A stretch of DNA of 64,000 bases. It comes from Blastomussa wellsi. Taxonomy: Eukaryota > Cnidaria > Anthozoa > Scleractinia > Plerogyridae. A program made the position numbers and the translations under genes. Positions 22,861-33,322 of this stretch are shown in pieces. Location of the stretch: the NCBI GenBank assembly GCA_947652115.1, contig OX393564.1:21243976-21307975 (forward strand). The letters are read 5' to 3'. Within the stretch, counting starts at the first letter, position 1; every line of letters starts with the position of its first letter. Under the pieces are notes generated by a model that saw nothing but the letters and a program-made list of their open reading frames with translations, ran no database searches and was not told where the DNA came from.

Positions 22861-24969
22861 TCATAAGGAACTGTAAAATGTGTTTAATTTTGACCTATAG
22901 CCCCAAAATGGCTTTGAGAGATCATGAAGTGAAGTAGTTCCATTCTCATGGCCAGTTGATGTTGACTTAATGTGACTACTGGTTTCCTTCAAAATTTTTC
23001 TTACTTCTTCAATAACCACCTTCTGATTAAGCTGTCCATTACTGGCCTTGTGTGTCACTTCATTGAATGGAAAAGCAAGAATGCAATTTCCAATCTGAGG
23101 TCGAAGTTTCAAAGTATCATTAATCTTCTTGTTGGCAAGCCTCCTTGCTGTGTACAGCCTTGCGGAGTACCTGGAGGAAATATGGTTCAAATTTCCTGTA
23201 CTTGCACTTGACAAGTGTTGAATTGATTGAAGTGAATTCAGTGCTGATATTTCTGATTTGTAACGACGTAAATGCAGGTGAGTTGGCGGTCTCCTGTATT
23301 CGTTTTCAGGTGGCAACAAATGCATTGATAGCCTATTCTGAGATCGACTTCTAGTTAACTTCTGTGGGCTTGATGCCTGATCGCATCTTTCATAACCACC
23401 AGTGTCATGCCCATTTTCATCTTCTTGTATTTGTTCTGAGGAAAATGACTGAATTTCCCCTGCCCCAAGGATGGCATCAGGGTTATTTTTCAAATCCAAA
23501 TCATCCTCTTTCGTACAATTCAGGGGTACCTTGCTAGCAATCAATTCCTCAGGGCCATCACTGCAAGTCTCAATGGCTTTAAGAAACTCTTCTGAAGAAC
23601 TCAGTCTCCTATGATTCAGCAGATTGTATTTTGAGCATGGTGCTTTACATCTCAGGGCAGGTTTGTTTCCATTGATGCCTTTTGTCCCACTGCACTCTCC
23701 TAGATGATTGCTTGCCTTTTTATTTCCCAGTTTTCTTTTACCTAGAGCAGCATTTTTCGCACATTCGCCAACCTTTTTACATTCAGATTCAGTTTCTAGT
23801 GGAAAAATATTGAAACTGCTCTGAAGTGTCTGTTTACCAGCAAGTTTTGACAAGTTACTTTTTCCATCCTTAACTTTGTCATTCCCAACATCTTTCACTT
23901 TGGAACCTTTTCTTCTAGTAACACCATTCTCCTTTTCCTTTTTCCCCCTCTTAATGTCTTCCTCTGAAAAGTTCAGAGCTTCAAGTATATCATTCAGCAG
24001 TGGTTTCTTTACTAACTCGTCTTGAGTGCAATCATTGCCCAGTGCTGGGGAAAAATTGACCTCCAATAGCCACGGCTTCAACTTTTCATCAATGAGTATA
24101 TCAAACCCAAACAACTCAAAACAGTAGGAACTATTGCAAGGTATCTCTTGGACCTGAGAAAGCAGAGTAATGATGATGATTGAGGTAACACGGTGCCACA
24201 ACAAGCGATCATCAATATCATGTTTTTGCAGGTAGTGCCGCAGTTTACTTAATGTCCATTTACAACCAATACCGATGCTTTCCTTTTCCGCCATATACTG
24301 CGGCCCAGTTTTGTTAATACTGGTGTTTGTGAGATGTGAGAAACGGTTGTCGAGTGAGGACATATCAAACCTTTCAGTGCTGAACCGTACAAGACCCTCG
24401 TGGTAGATATACAGCTGGAAAGGATGGTACGAGGTGACTAAGGCATACAAACGTAAATCAAACTTATAACCCGAAATTAAAAAAGGTTTGGTGATGTATT
24501 TTTGCACAACAACAGCACAGTCATAAGTCAAATCATGTAGATCTTGAAATATAAAAATCCCTCGACCACAGGACGCCTCTGTTGGTTTGCAGATCCAGTA
24601 ATTTGAGTGCTGGTCGCCATCTTTCTTAGAGAATTCTGCAACAAACTTTTTGTACTCATTTGGAAGGATGAACGTGAGAGGAAAAAAATCGAAAATGGAT
24701 CCTCCATAGGAAGTTCTCATTCGCTTGAGATTTCTGGCTAAGCCGTCTTTCTTTGTGATGTTTGTCGATTTCGGAAAGTGATTGAGGCGCTGCCAAGGAC
24801 GACAGTGCTCGAATTCACCTGAAGTAAAGCCTTGAGTTTTCCACCACAGATTCCAACCGCCATCTGCTTTACCTCCATCTTCGCTGTACTCTTTCCAGCC
24901 GCGTTCTAGACACACTTCTCTCAGAATATCCGGTGATTTTTCACAAAGCCGGAACACTAAAGATTCCAT
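22861..24969 (-). CDS. TTLL2: Tubulin polyglutamylase TTLL2, single exon, 702 aa
   Basis: Tubulin-tyrosine-ligase-like enzyme; adds glutamates to tubulin tails using ATP, probably in cilia or flagella. TTL/ATP-grasp domain covers about residues 20-330: RGWKEY near 23, PWQRLNHFPKS 58-68, LTFILPNEYKKFV 98-110, YWICKPTEASCGRGIFIF 124-141 (nucleotide loop, Lys128), QKYI 156-159, YKFDLRLYALV 168-178, FSHLTNTSINK 210-220, ELFGFDILID 285-294 and LLEVNFSPAL 301-310 (metal and ATP residues). Residues 335-700 are a Lys/Ser-rich, low-conservation tail. The N-terminal block (LVFRLCEKSPDILREVCLERGW) matches TTLL2 better than other TTLLs as I remember the family. There is no intron in the coding region. 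The start used is the first ATG of the long frame; it overlaps the stop of an upstream ORF. It is head to head with MIX23. Confidence 0.92.
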   Translation of the reverse strand: MESLVFRLCEKSPDILREVCLERGWKEYSEDGGKADGGWNLWWKTQGFTSGEFEHCRPWQRLNHFPKSTNITKKDGLARNLKRMRTSYGGSIFDFFPLTFILPNEYKKFVAEFSKKDGDQHSNYWICKPTEASCGRGIFIFQDLHDLTYDCAVVVQKYITKPFLISGYKFDLRLYALVTSYHPFQLYIYHEGLVRFSTERFDMSSLDNRFSHLTNTSINKTGPQYMAEKESIGIGCKWTLSKLRHYLQKHDIDDRLLWHRVTSIIIITLLSQVQEIPCNSSYCFELFGFDILIDEKLKPWLLEVNFSPALGNDCTQDELVKKPLLNDILEALNFSEEDIKRGKKEKENGVTRRKGSKVKDVGNDKVKDGKSNLSKLAGKQTLQSSFNIFPLETESECKKVGECAKNAALGKRKLGNKKASNHLGECSGTKGINGNKPALRCKAPCSKYNLLNHRRLSSSEEFLKAIETCSDGPEELIASKVPLNCTKEDDLDLKNNPDAILGAGEIQSFSSEQIQEDENGHDTGGYERCDQASSPQKLTRSRSQNRLSMHLLPPENEYRRPPTHLHLRRYKSEISALNSLQSIQHLSSASTGNLNHISSRYSARLYTARRLANKKINDTLKLRPQIGNCILAFPFNEVTHKASNGQLNQKVVIEEVRKILKETSSHIKSTSTGHENGTTSLHDLSKPFWGYRSKLNTFYSSL

Positions 24970-25097
24970 CAGATTACATTAAACATCATCTTGGCCTCTT
25001 CACGTGAAAAACCAGCGTCCAGAGCATTCTTTATCCGTTTGGAGTCAAACAACGACTCCTCAAAGACAGCTTGACTGCCTATGACTTCCGATGACAT
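24969..25097 (-). CDS. 42-codon upstream ORF overlapping the TTLL2 start (TGATG)
   Basis: Seen: an ATG at 25097 opens a frame of 42 codons ending in TGA, whose A is also the first base of the TTLL2 ATG (T-G-A-T-G). The peptide starts MSSEVIGSQAVFEESLFDSK and continues through ALDAGFSREEAKMMF. It is charged and helix-like, not low-complexity. The two frames differ, so the peptide is not an N-terminal extension unless a frameshift occurs. The ALDAGFSREEA stretch loosely recalls the helix/loop of UBA-type folds (weak inference). It could be a translated microprotein from a two-cistron mRNA, a repressive uORF using termination-reinitiation, or chance. Confidence 0.55.
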   Translation of the reverse strand: MSSEVIGSQAVFEESLFDSKRIKNALDAGFSREEAKMMFNVI

Positions 25098-25270
25098 AAG
25101 TTTTTTAAAGGCTAATTTATAAACTTCGAGAAATCAATTTGAACAGACAACAGCTTATTAGAAAATCAAGAGCTTATGACGTAACGGCAGGCGCAGGAAA
25201 CCATTTGGTCAGCAATCAATATGACTTTCATGTAAGGGTCAGCAGATGTACCATTTGCACGTGTGTCAAA
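24970..25270. promoter_or_regulatory. Candidate bidirectional promoter, TTLL2 / MIX23
   Basis: Only 301 bp separate the TTLL2 and MIX23 start codons, and the TTLL2 upstream ORF occupies 129 of them. The divergent spacing implies overlapping 5' UTRs and a shared promoter. No TATA box stands out. The MIX23 start sits in AAAATGGCGAC, close to the YY1-type initiator motif. Confidence 0.55.
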
Positions 25271-28200
25271 ATGGCGACCGGAGGAAATGAACTCGCGAAA
25301 ATGTCTTGTGAAGACTTTGGGGAATTCAAGGTAAATGCTATGATCTGATGGTAGACTGCAAAAGTAATTAAGTTTCTTTTGTTAATTATTCACTTAAGAC
25401 TTTATAAAATATGGGAAATATGGGAAATATTCATGGACACAAAGCCTGCCGTGAGTGCCTTCTGTGCGATGTCGTCCGATACTGAGGCGTCTGTTTTATG
25501 GTCTCATGTGCCCGAGACAACCCTCCCTACCGAGACAACTTTACCGAGCGTTTATATGACAAAACCTTGTCCCTTTCAGCTGAGTTAAAGTTGACCCTGT
25601 TTGATTATTCATAAATATTTTAATATTCAACTCACCAGTTATCCTTCTTTCTTTGAATTTCTTTCGTTTATTCGATCCCTGGAGGCCTTGCTGGGTTAAA
25701 TTCTATTTCTTTAGTGCATTTTTTTGTTTAAAAACCAGAAACCCGGACTGTATGTGACACTCGGCACGTTAAGAGTTAAGGGTAGGCGGGCCAAAGTGTT
25801 TATATGAGAAAAAGTTGTCCCGCCTGTCACGGTTACCCTACCGAGATGAGACAACTTGCCTACCCAAGTTGTCTTGCCCCCAGGAACAACTCAGGTAGTA
25901 TCATATATATGGTTGGTTAGTGAAAAGTTAGCTCACCCAAGGTAACTTGGGGGGGGGGGGGTGTATTGGGTACATTTACATGGGACCGGACTGGAACCAT
26001 ACCGAACCGATCCGGACCGGAACGGCTTATGTTTACATGTAACCGTTTGGAGCCAATGCAGGTGTTTACACGGGATACTGGACCTGCAAAACAACAGGTC
26101 CAGGTTTGGATCTGTTCCAGAATAGTTCCGTTTAAAAAGAAGGCCTATCCGGTATGATATCCAGACCGGATTGATTTGGAACCAGTCCCGTGTAAGCATG
26201 GCTAAAATCAGACGATATTAGTTCCCTTCCCCCTTAAGAGTACACATGCTGTTTTCACGCATTTACCAGCAAAAGCCTCAATAGTATAAGGAGGGGTAAA
26301 TAGGGGTATGCGAATCCACCAATCTGTGCTATTTTTGCGCCAAATCCATCAATCCACCACTATTTTCATTCAAATTGGCATCAATATTCCTTGAAAACTT
26401 TCTGTGTAACAGTTTCACTGAAAGCACAGTATATGTTTCTCATGGCAATTTTTCAAGAGGTTTCGTTTCATTGCTTCCTTTTGCGGCAGTTCTAATATAA
26501 AGAGGAGGTTTGGGTCTCTTCCAAACAGAAAATGAGCAAAACACTGAGACAAAGACTGAAGATGCGCCAAGGCCATGATCCGAACTTCATGGCATGCAGA
26601 GTCCGGAAGCCAAGCTAAAATTATCAGCTAATATGTGATCCACTGCATTTTTGAAATGTGCAAATTCGCTTAATTTTTTGCTGAAAAGACAAAATCTGTT
26701 GATCCACAAACCAATTCACCCCTCTCTATTAAGTTGGTAATAGTAGTGAACGTTGAATGCCAACCAACAAACCTTTTTTGACAAGTTAGCCAATCAGAGA
26801 GTGCGAATTTGTTTGAGTTGTCCTGCCTCCTGGTTGAAAGCGCGACACTTTTCGTGACAACAGCTTTGAACATTGCAAGGAGGCGGGACAGCTCAAACAA
26901 ATTCACGCTCTCTGATTGGCTAATTATAACTTGTCAATAAAAGTTTGTTGGGTGGCCACACTTAGGCGCGTCGCGCTGTAATTATATCCTGTCTCTGCGC
27001 TAACTTTTACACTTGAGTTTGCAGAGTAGCATAAGGACAGAGTCCACAGGGTGGTACAAGGACCAAGTCCACAGGGTGGTCAAAGGACAGAGTCCACAGG
27101 GTGGTACAAGGACCGAGTCCATAGCGTGGGCCAAGGACCAAGTCCACAGGGTGGTACAATGACCGAGTCCACAGGGTGGGCCAAGGACCGAGTCCACAGG
27201 GTGGTACAAGGACTGAGTCCTCTGGGTGGTACAAGGACTAAGTCCACAGGGTGGTACAAGGACTAAGTCAAAAAGGGTGGTACAAGGACCGAGTCCACAG
27301 GGTGGTGCAAGGACCGAGTCCACAGGGTGGTACAAGGACCGAGTCCACAGGGTGGTACAAGGGCCGAGTCCACAGGGTGGTACAAGGACGGAGTCCTCCG
27401 GGTGGTACAACGACCGAGTCCACAGCGTGGTACAAGTACCGAGTCCACAGGGTAGTACAAGGACCAAGTCCACAGGCTGGTACAAGGACCGAGTCCACAG
27501 GGTGGTACAAGGACCAGGTACACAGCATGGTACAAGGACTGAGTCCACAGGGTGGTACAAGGACCGAGTCCACAGGGTGGTACAAGGACTGAATCCACAG
27601 GGTGGTACAAGGACCGAGTCCACAGCGTGGTACAAGGACCGAGTCCACAGCATGGTACAAGGACCGAGTCCTCCGGGTGGTACAAGGACCGAGTCCACAG
27701 GGTGCTAATTATAACTTGTCAAAAAAAGTTTGTTGGGTGGCCACACTTAGGCGCGTCGCGCTGTAATTATATCCTGTCTCTGCGCTAACTTTACACTTGA
27801 GTTTGCAGAGTAGCATAAGGACAGAGTCCACAGGGTGGTACAAGGACCAAGTCCACAGGGTGGTCAAAGGACAGAGTCCACAGGGTGGTACAAGGACCGA
27901 GTCCACAGCGTGGGCCAAGGACCAAGTCCACAGGGTGGTACAATGACCGAGTCCACAGGGTGGGCCAAGGACCGAGTCCACAGGGTGGTACAAGGACTGA
28001 GTCCTCTGGGTGGTACAAGGACTAAGTCCACAGGGTGGTACAAGGACTAAGTCCACAGGGTAGTACAAGGACCGAGTCCACAGGGTGGTGCAAGGACCGA
28101 GTCCACAGGGTGGTACAAGGACCGAGTCCACAGGGTGGTACAAGGGCCGAGTCCACAGGGTGGTACAAGGACGGAGTCCTCCGGGTGGTACAACGACCGA

Positions 28201-31200
28201 GTCCACAGCGTGGTACAAGTACCGAGTCCACAGGGTAGTACAAGGACCAAGTCCACAGGCTGGTACAAGGACCGAGTCCACAGGGTGGTACAAGGACCAG
28301 GTACACAGCATGGTACAAGGACTGAGTCCACAGGGTGGTACAAGGACCGAGTCCACAGGGTGGTACAAGGACTGAATCCACAGGGTGGTACAAGGACCGA
28401 GTCCACAGCGTGGTACAAGGACCGAGTCCACAGCATGGTACAAGGACCGAGTCCTCCGGGTGGTACAAGGACCGAGTCCACAGGGTGGTACAAGGACCGA
28501 GTCCACAGGGTGGTACAAGGACCGAGTCCACAGGGTGGTACAAGGACCGAGTCCACAGGGTGGTGCAAGGACCGAGTCCACAGAGTGGTACAAGGACCGA
28601 GTCCACAGCGTGGTATAAGGACTGAGTCCACAGGGTGGTACAAGGACCAAGTCCACAGCATGGTACAAGGACCGAGTCCACAGGGTGGTACAAGGACCGA
28701 GTCCACAGGGTGGTACAAGGACCGCGTCCACAGGGTGGGCCAAGGACCAAGTCCACAGGGTGGTACAAGGACCGAGTCCACAGGGTGGTACAAGGACTGA
28801 GTCCTCTGGGTGGTACAAGGACCGAGTCCACAGCGTGGGTCAAGGACCGAGTCCACAGGGTAGTACAAGGACCAAGTCCACAGGGTGGTACAAGGACCGA
28901 GTCCACAGGGTGGTACAAGGACCGAGTCCACAGGGTGGTACAAGGACCGAGTCCACAGGGTGGGCCAAGGACTCCTGTGGTCCATGGACTGAGTACACAG
29001 GGTGGTCTATGGACCAGGTGCACGGGGTGGTCCAAGGACTGAGTAGACAGGGTGGTCTATGGACTAGGTACACAGGGTGTTCCATGGCCTGAGTCCACAG
29101 GGTGGTCCATATTTAATGTATATTTCCAAAATTTGACCTGTGCTGAATAACAACAGTTGCTACAAGTGATGCTTGTGAGTGAAAATGTTCTAAACTTTGA
29201 CAGTTTAACTTGGGATTCAGCCAGTAGTCATGTGAGCAACAAAATAATGTCATGCAGGGTGAAACCATTACCAACAGACCACTCAGATCTGGTCAACATT
29301 ATTAACATTACTAAAGGCAAGTGACCTTAATTAAACCAACCCTGAAAAGAAGAAAACCATCTGGTGTGTATGTATATCTCAAACTGCATTTTATTCATGT
29401 TTTTGTATTGCAGGAAGCATTAAAGGTCCTCAGACTTGTTGATGATAAAATAATTTATAAGCTGAATACAAGTATTCCAACAGATTCCTTTGTTGGTGAA
29501 ATAAATGCAGAGCAAAAATGTCAGGAACTTTATAATGAGGTAATTGTGTTCAAGATTTTATTTAAATATTTGTTTGTGTGTTCCTTATTTATTGACATGC
29601 GTGGGAGTGTCCCGTTCAGTGTCCCGTCTCACAGTGATACAAAAGTTTTTGGTATTTTTTAACGCTATTAAGTTCGGTTATGTTCACCGACGTTTTGGCA
29701 GTGCTGCCTTCTTCAGGGTGGCATGTTGAAAGTGGAGTTCGTTATTTGCCATCGTATGCAAATAATACAAAAACTGTGAGCATGTGCCAAGATGTATGCG
29801 CGTGTGATCATCAGAAAGAGAAATCGCGGTTGATCCCGAGAGGAGCAAGTGTTCTAAACTTAACTTAACTTAACTTCCTGTCTCACAGTGCCTCTCTTCG
29901 CCCAGGTGTAGAAATGAGTAGTCTGTCTGGTAAATTTAATGCTGGGGGTAACCCTGCAATGAACTAGCATCCCATCCAGGGGGAGTAGAAGTACTCCAAG
30001 TCGCTTCATGGTACAGAAACTGGGATAAGCTTTGGCCAGATGGGTCAACAGGCTTGTATGCAGACTTAACCTTTTTTACCTATAGTTAATGTTTGGAACT
30101 GAAAGATTTGCCTTTGGTGTTATATGGCCGACTTTGACTTTGACTGTGATGTTATATGGCCTAGCTCTCACAAGACTTCTGTACAAGTAGTTCAGTGGTA
30201 GAGCAGCCGACACCTGTGCAGAAGGTCATAGGTTCAACTCATGTTTAGATAATGTGGAACTTTCTTCCAAGTAGCATGAAACTATTTTAAATGCCAGTAG
30301 ACCTTGTCTTTTTTCATCGTGAAAATGACTTAAGGAAAAGTTTGACAAATGTAATGGGAATTGCACTGAGACAACTGATTTATTTGATTTTACAGCTGCT
30401 GGGTGGCTACAAAACAAGAGATCAGGCAATAAAGAAATGCATCACATTAGTTTCTGACAACGCCAAACAACTCCGAGAAAAAAACGAAACAAACCCAAAT
30501 GATTTTCAAATTATGAGAGATCTTAGGAAAGAACAAACTAAGGTAAGGACACTGTACTGCTCTGGTTTAATTTCTAGAGGAGGGGGGTGGGGAGTGGTCC
30601 ATTGCTCAATAATGTTTACATTTCAAGTATAAGAGTGGCCATATATGAGCTTCTCGGGAACCTTGGAAAAGCTTATGACGAGCACCCAGCAGACAATTTA
30701 TGATTCTTGAACTTGAAGAAACACACTGCTCTCTAATAGAAGTAAAAAGGATGATAGTGAATAGTATAGAGTTAAAGTTAGATGTAATTTATAAGAACAG
30801 GCTTGACAAGAATGGAGCAGATCATCAATGAGGACATGAACATTGCTAAATGCCAGATATTACTTTTACGCCAATAATGTGAGGAGCAGGAAATATTAAT
30901 TGCAAGTTGCCATGTCTATTTTCTTCTTAGTAGCTTTACTACCCCCTGTCTATAAGGCTAGATAAAAAAGAGGTCTGCATTGTGTACATGTGTGGCTCAC
31001 GAGTTAAATTGTAATATTTAACAAGCAACGTTTTTGGAACATTAAAATCGCAGGTGATTTTTTGGTTAAAAAGTATAGCTTTGGTTAAAACCTTGCCACA
31101 CAATCGAAAAACAGTTAACCTGAGGCGTGCGTGAGACTCACAGTTTATTGCGGTATATTGACGACTGACATCCCATATGTGATATATGATACTCGGTGTG

Positions 31201-32461
31201 AATCACAAGGTCAAGGACATTGGATGTACACTGTATGACTTGCAATACTAGGACTTGAAACCATAAGGTCAAGTGTTTTGTTTAAGTCTTGTCCAGGCAT
31301 GTAACGTATGTCTGATCCTCCTCTCTTGTTATTGTTATTAAACGATAGTGATCACAGGCACTTGACTCTCATATACAAACAGATAATTATATAAGAATCC
31401 GATGTTTGCATAATGTGGTTCACTTCGTGGAAGCCACACAAAAATACATTTGGAACCAACAGCAACATCTTTTACCACATAAATCTTCCCATCTGTTATT
31501 TTCTCATTCCACTTGTATTTCAGCTTAGGTTGATGCAATCAGAACTTAGCGTAGAGGAGGTTATACAACAGCGAACTGTCAAGGTACTACTACTAATGTT
31601 AATATTAGTATTAATTAGTATTGGTGTGACTATTTTTCTTCACTGCACATTGTCGAATACTTATTTCAGTAGACACAAAAATCCTTTAAATAATGGTGGA
31701 ATTTTTTAACTCGGAAAAGAACACAAAATGAATGAATGCTACTTTTCTGAAAAAGGAGAATCGGTTGGACACAGGTAAAATGAATTTCACTGAGCTAACC
31801 TTCACATCTGTCATGCTAATACTATTGATACAGAGTATCGCATGACTTATCAACAGCATCACAGATATAGAGTGCAAAATTATTAAGTTTGGTTTCACAT
31901 CTGGGATGGGGGGTGGGTCCAGGTTCTAGATTTAGCCATGTCCAGAAATGCACGCCATGGCGATGTTTATTTATAGTCTTTATGTCAATTATAACAACTT
32001 TTCGCCAAATCCATCACTATGGCAGGCTGTCACAAGTTTAGCTAATTTACATAATATGGGCAGTTTGACAAATTTGCCAAAATTTTGCCACATTTACCAT
32101 TTTCGCCAAATCCGTCAATATAGCAGGCTGTCATGAGTTAGCTAATTTGCATAATTTGGGCAGTTTGACAAATTTGGCAAAATTTTGCCAAATTCATCAC
32201 ATCAGAGCCATGGCAAAATTTCGTCAAATTTGCCAATTTCGCCATGGCGTGCATTTCTGGACATAAGTGGTTTAGCCTGGAGATTCAGGTACATGTATTT
32301 TTTGCAAAACAGATTTTTTTACCGATCACATTCCTTTAGCTTGTCAAACACTGCTTCAAAACATTTTGTTCAGTCTTTTAAAGAAATTAACACCCACTTT
32401 GTTTAATTTTCAGGCTTTCAATGAGCGATGCTGGAAGTATTTTAAACCACCGCGGCAATAA
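25271..32461 (+). CDS. MIX23: MIX23 (CCDC58), mitochondrial intermembrane-space protein, complete, 5 exons
   Basis: Small coiled-coil protein of the mitochondrial intermembrane space that supports protein import in yeast and human. Exons: 25271-25330, 29414-29539, 30396-30542, 31524-31583, 32414-32461; all junctions are phase 0, giving 146 aa plus TAA (human about 144). Key matches: SCEDFGEFK / EALKVLRLVDDKI, IPTDSFVGEINAEQKCQELY, RDQAIKKCITLV, DLRKEQTK / LRLMQSELSVEEV and FNERCWKYFKPP. Cysteines at the N-terminus, in QKCQELY, in KKCITL and near the C-terminus correspond to those of the family. An alternative start is the second Met (KMSCEDF). Intron 1 (4.1 kb) contains a large minisatellite and a miniature transposon; intron 4 holds a TIR element. 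Confidence 0.95.
25480..25960. repeat. Dispersed repeat family R2, copy 1 (MIX23 intron 1)
   Basis: Shares with 58740-59330 the ordered blocks GAGCGTTTATATGA, CCTGTTTGATTATTCATAAA, TTCTTTGAATTTCTTTCGTT, GAGAAAAAGTTGTCCCGCCT and AAAGTTAGCTC. The CCGAGACAACT / AGTTGTCTCG parts are self-complementary. It ends at a 10-base G run. Confidence 0.75.
25970..26205. mobile_element. Inverted-repeat element in MIX23 intron 1
   Basis: GTACATTTACATGGGACCGG and its reverse-like end CCAGTCCCGTGTAAGCATGGC enclose CCGGAACGG / GTTTACATGTAACCG motifs. Candidate MITE; arms imperfect. Confidence 0.5.
26757..26982. mobile_element. MITE family with TGGCCACCC termini, copy 1
   Basis: Imperfect palindrome with arms including TTTGACAAGTTAGCCAATCA and TTTGTTTGAG; the right end reads GGGTGGCCACACTTAGGCGC. 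A second copy is at 41056-41301. Its right end is reused in the block duplication at 27705. Confidence 0.8.
26920..28488. repeat. 784/785-bp direct block duplication (MITE end plus array)
   Basis: The block 26920-27704 (right end of a miniature element, a 50-bp spacer and 27 minisatellite units) is repeated at 27705-28488 with the same order of variant units. Differences are few: a lost T at about 27007, ATAGCG versus CACAGCG, and one scrambled unit near 27270. This points to a recent unequal exchange or duplication. Confidence 0.93.
27033..29112. repeat. 25-bp-unit minisatellite in MIX23 intron 1 with block duplication
   Basis: About 79 copies of a 25-bp unit containing GTACAA, GGACCGAGTCC and CCACAGGGTGG, in two arrays (27033-27704 and 27816-29112) separated by 111 bp. 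Units drift to a degenerate form after about 28970. Because 25 is not a multiple of 3 and the unit has no stop in any frame, long ORFs (up to 369 codons) open on both strands; they are artefacts. GGAC/GTCC and CCAC/GTGG can each pair within one unit. Confidence 0.97.
29665..29870 (-). mobile_element. Penelope-like element tail fragment, minus orientation
   Basis: The reverse strand reads CCCTGAAGAAGGCAGCACTG then CCAAAACGTCGGTGAACATA, the type of conserved tail found at the ends of Penelope-like elements. No reverse transcriptase or GIY-YIG domain remains. Confidence 0.5.
29855..30065 (+). mobile_element. SINE S1, 5'-truncated copy (MIX23 intron 2)
   Basis: Begins at CTCACAGTGCCTCTCTTCGC; contains GCATCCCATCCAGGGGGAGT and AAACTGGGATAAGCT; tail AACCTTTTTTACC. 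Confidence 0.85.
30185..30245 (+). mobile_element. tRNA-like SINE head fragment
   Basis: GTTCAGTGGTAGAGCAGCCG resembles a tRNA D arm/A box and GGTCATAGGTTCAACTC a B box. No acceptor stem pairing, so not a tRNA gene. Confidence 0.5.
31937..32264. mobile_element. TIR element with internal 100-bp tandem duplication (MIX23 intron 4)
   Basis: TGTCCAGAAATGCACGCCAT / GGCGA on the left and its exact reverse complement on the right. Inside, a block from TTTCGCCAAATCCATCACTA to AAAATTTTGCCA is repeated twice. Its right end is 150 bp from the last exon. Confidence 0.82.
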
Positions 32462-32569
32462 CACCACTTGTACCCATTTAGAACTCATTTTTTAACTTCC
32501 AAGTGGCTTAAAATTCCTGTGTTTGAGTTAAGCAGACAATACCCTTTCCTTTACATTAAATTTCTGATC

Positions 32570-32575
32570 AATAAA
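32570..32575 (+). promoter_or_regulatory. Candidate poly(A) signal of MIX23
   Basis: AATAAA about 110 bases after the MIX23 stop. Later AATAAA copies at 33473 and 33515 are alternatives but lie beyond an inserted repeat. Confidence 0.4.
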
Positions 32576-32921
32576 TTGACCGGTAATTCTGTTGGAAGGA
32601 CGCTTCATATCTACGAGTGCATTGTCAACAGTGAGCAGTTTTGGTGCGCAAATTGTGAAAAATTAAAGTTCAGGGACACTGATGTCATTATTAGGGGTGA
32701 CGAGTGGTCTCTGAAAAAATAAGAATCTCAAATATAATATTTCAATCAATTTTCATGGTTCTCGCAGTCTTGTGTTTGAGCTGTTCCAAACATCTCACAG
32801 TCTAGATTTTTTTCAAGGCTTTTTTGGGGTCTCAATTTCAGTCTTGCAAGAGGAAAACCCTTATCTCGCCATCTCGCAAAGTCCCTAATTTACCACTCAC
32901 CATACCTATTACTTTTACTTT

Positions 32922-33322
32922 GAGGGAACCTTGGCTCTTTAAACTAGTTGACTTTAATTAAAAATAGTGTCTAAATTACAAATTTTACCGGAAAAGGGAG
33001 ACATAACTTTTCATAATGATAAAAAATGGAAAAGATTATCGGTCATTAGCGCTTTTTAAATTTCCTGTGGGCCATCATGTTGGTTTTTATGATGTCATTG
33101 CATTGTCGTTATTGTTATTAATGAGAGGTTCTTTTGTATGAAACAATGGGACAACACACTGATGTCATAAAGTCCAAAATGGTGGCACATGGAAAATTTA
33201 AAAGTGATGAATCTTTTTCTTGTTTTAAGAGTATGAAATGTTGTATCTCCCTCATCCTGGAAAATTTGAAATTTAGACAACTTAACGTCAACTTGTTCCA
33301 AGAGTCGAGGTTCCCTTTAAGT
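32922..33322. mobile_element. MITE family A, uninterrupted copy
   Basis: Starts GAGGGAACCTTGGCTCTTTA and ends AGTCGAGGTTCCCTTTAA. The middle shares ATGATGTCATTGCATTGTCG-type sequence with the copy at 2263-2970. Located just past MIX23. Confidence 0.82.

Noticed and set aside
26532..26618. 28-codon ORF MSKTLRQRLKMRQGHDP...
   Set aside because: Looks protein-like but is short, sits in a MIX23 intron, has no splice context or recognised family; not enough to call.
27709..29035. Long ORFs (up to 369 aa) on both strands over the minisatellite
   Set aside because: The 25-bp unit has no stop in any frame, so it reads through all three phases; the peptides are pure repeat translation inside a MIX23 intron.
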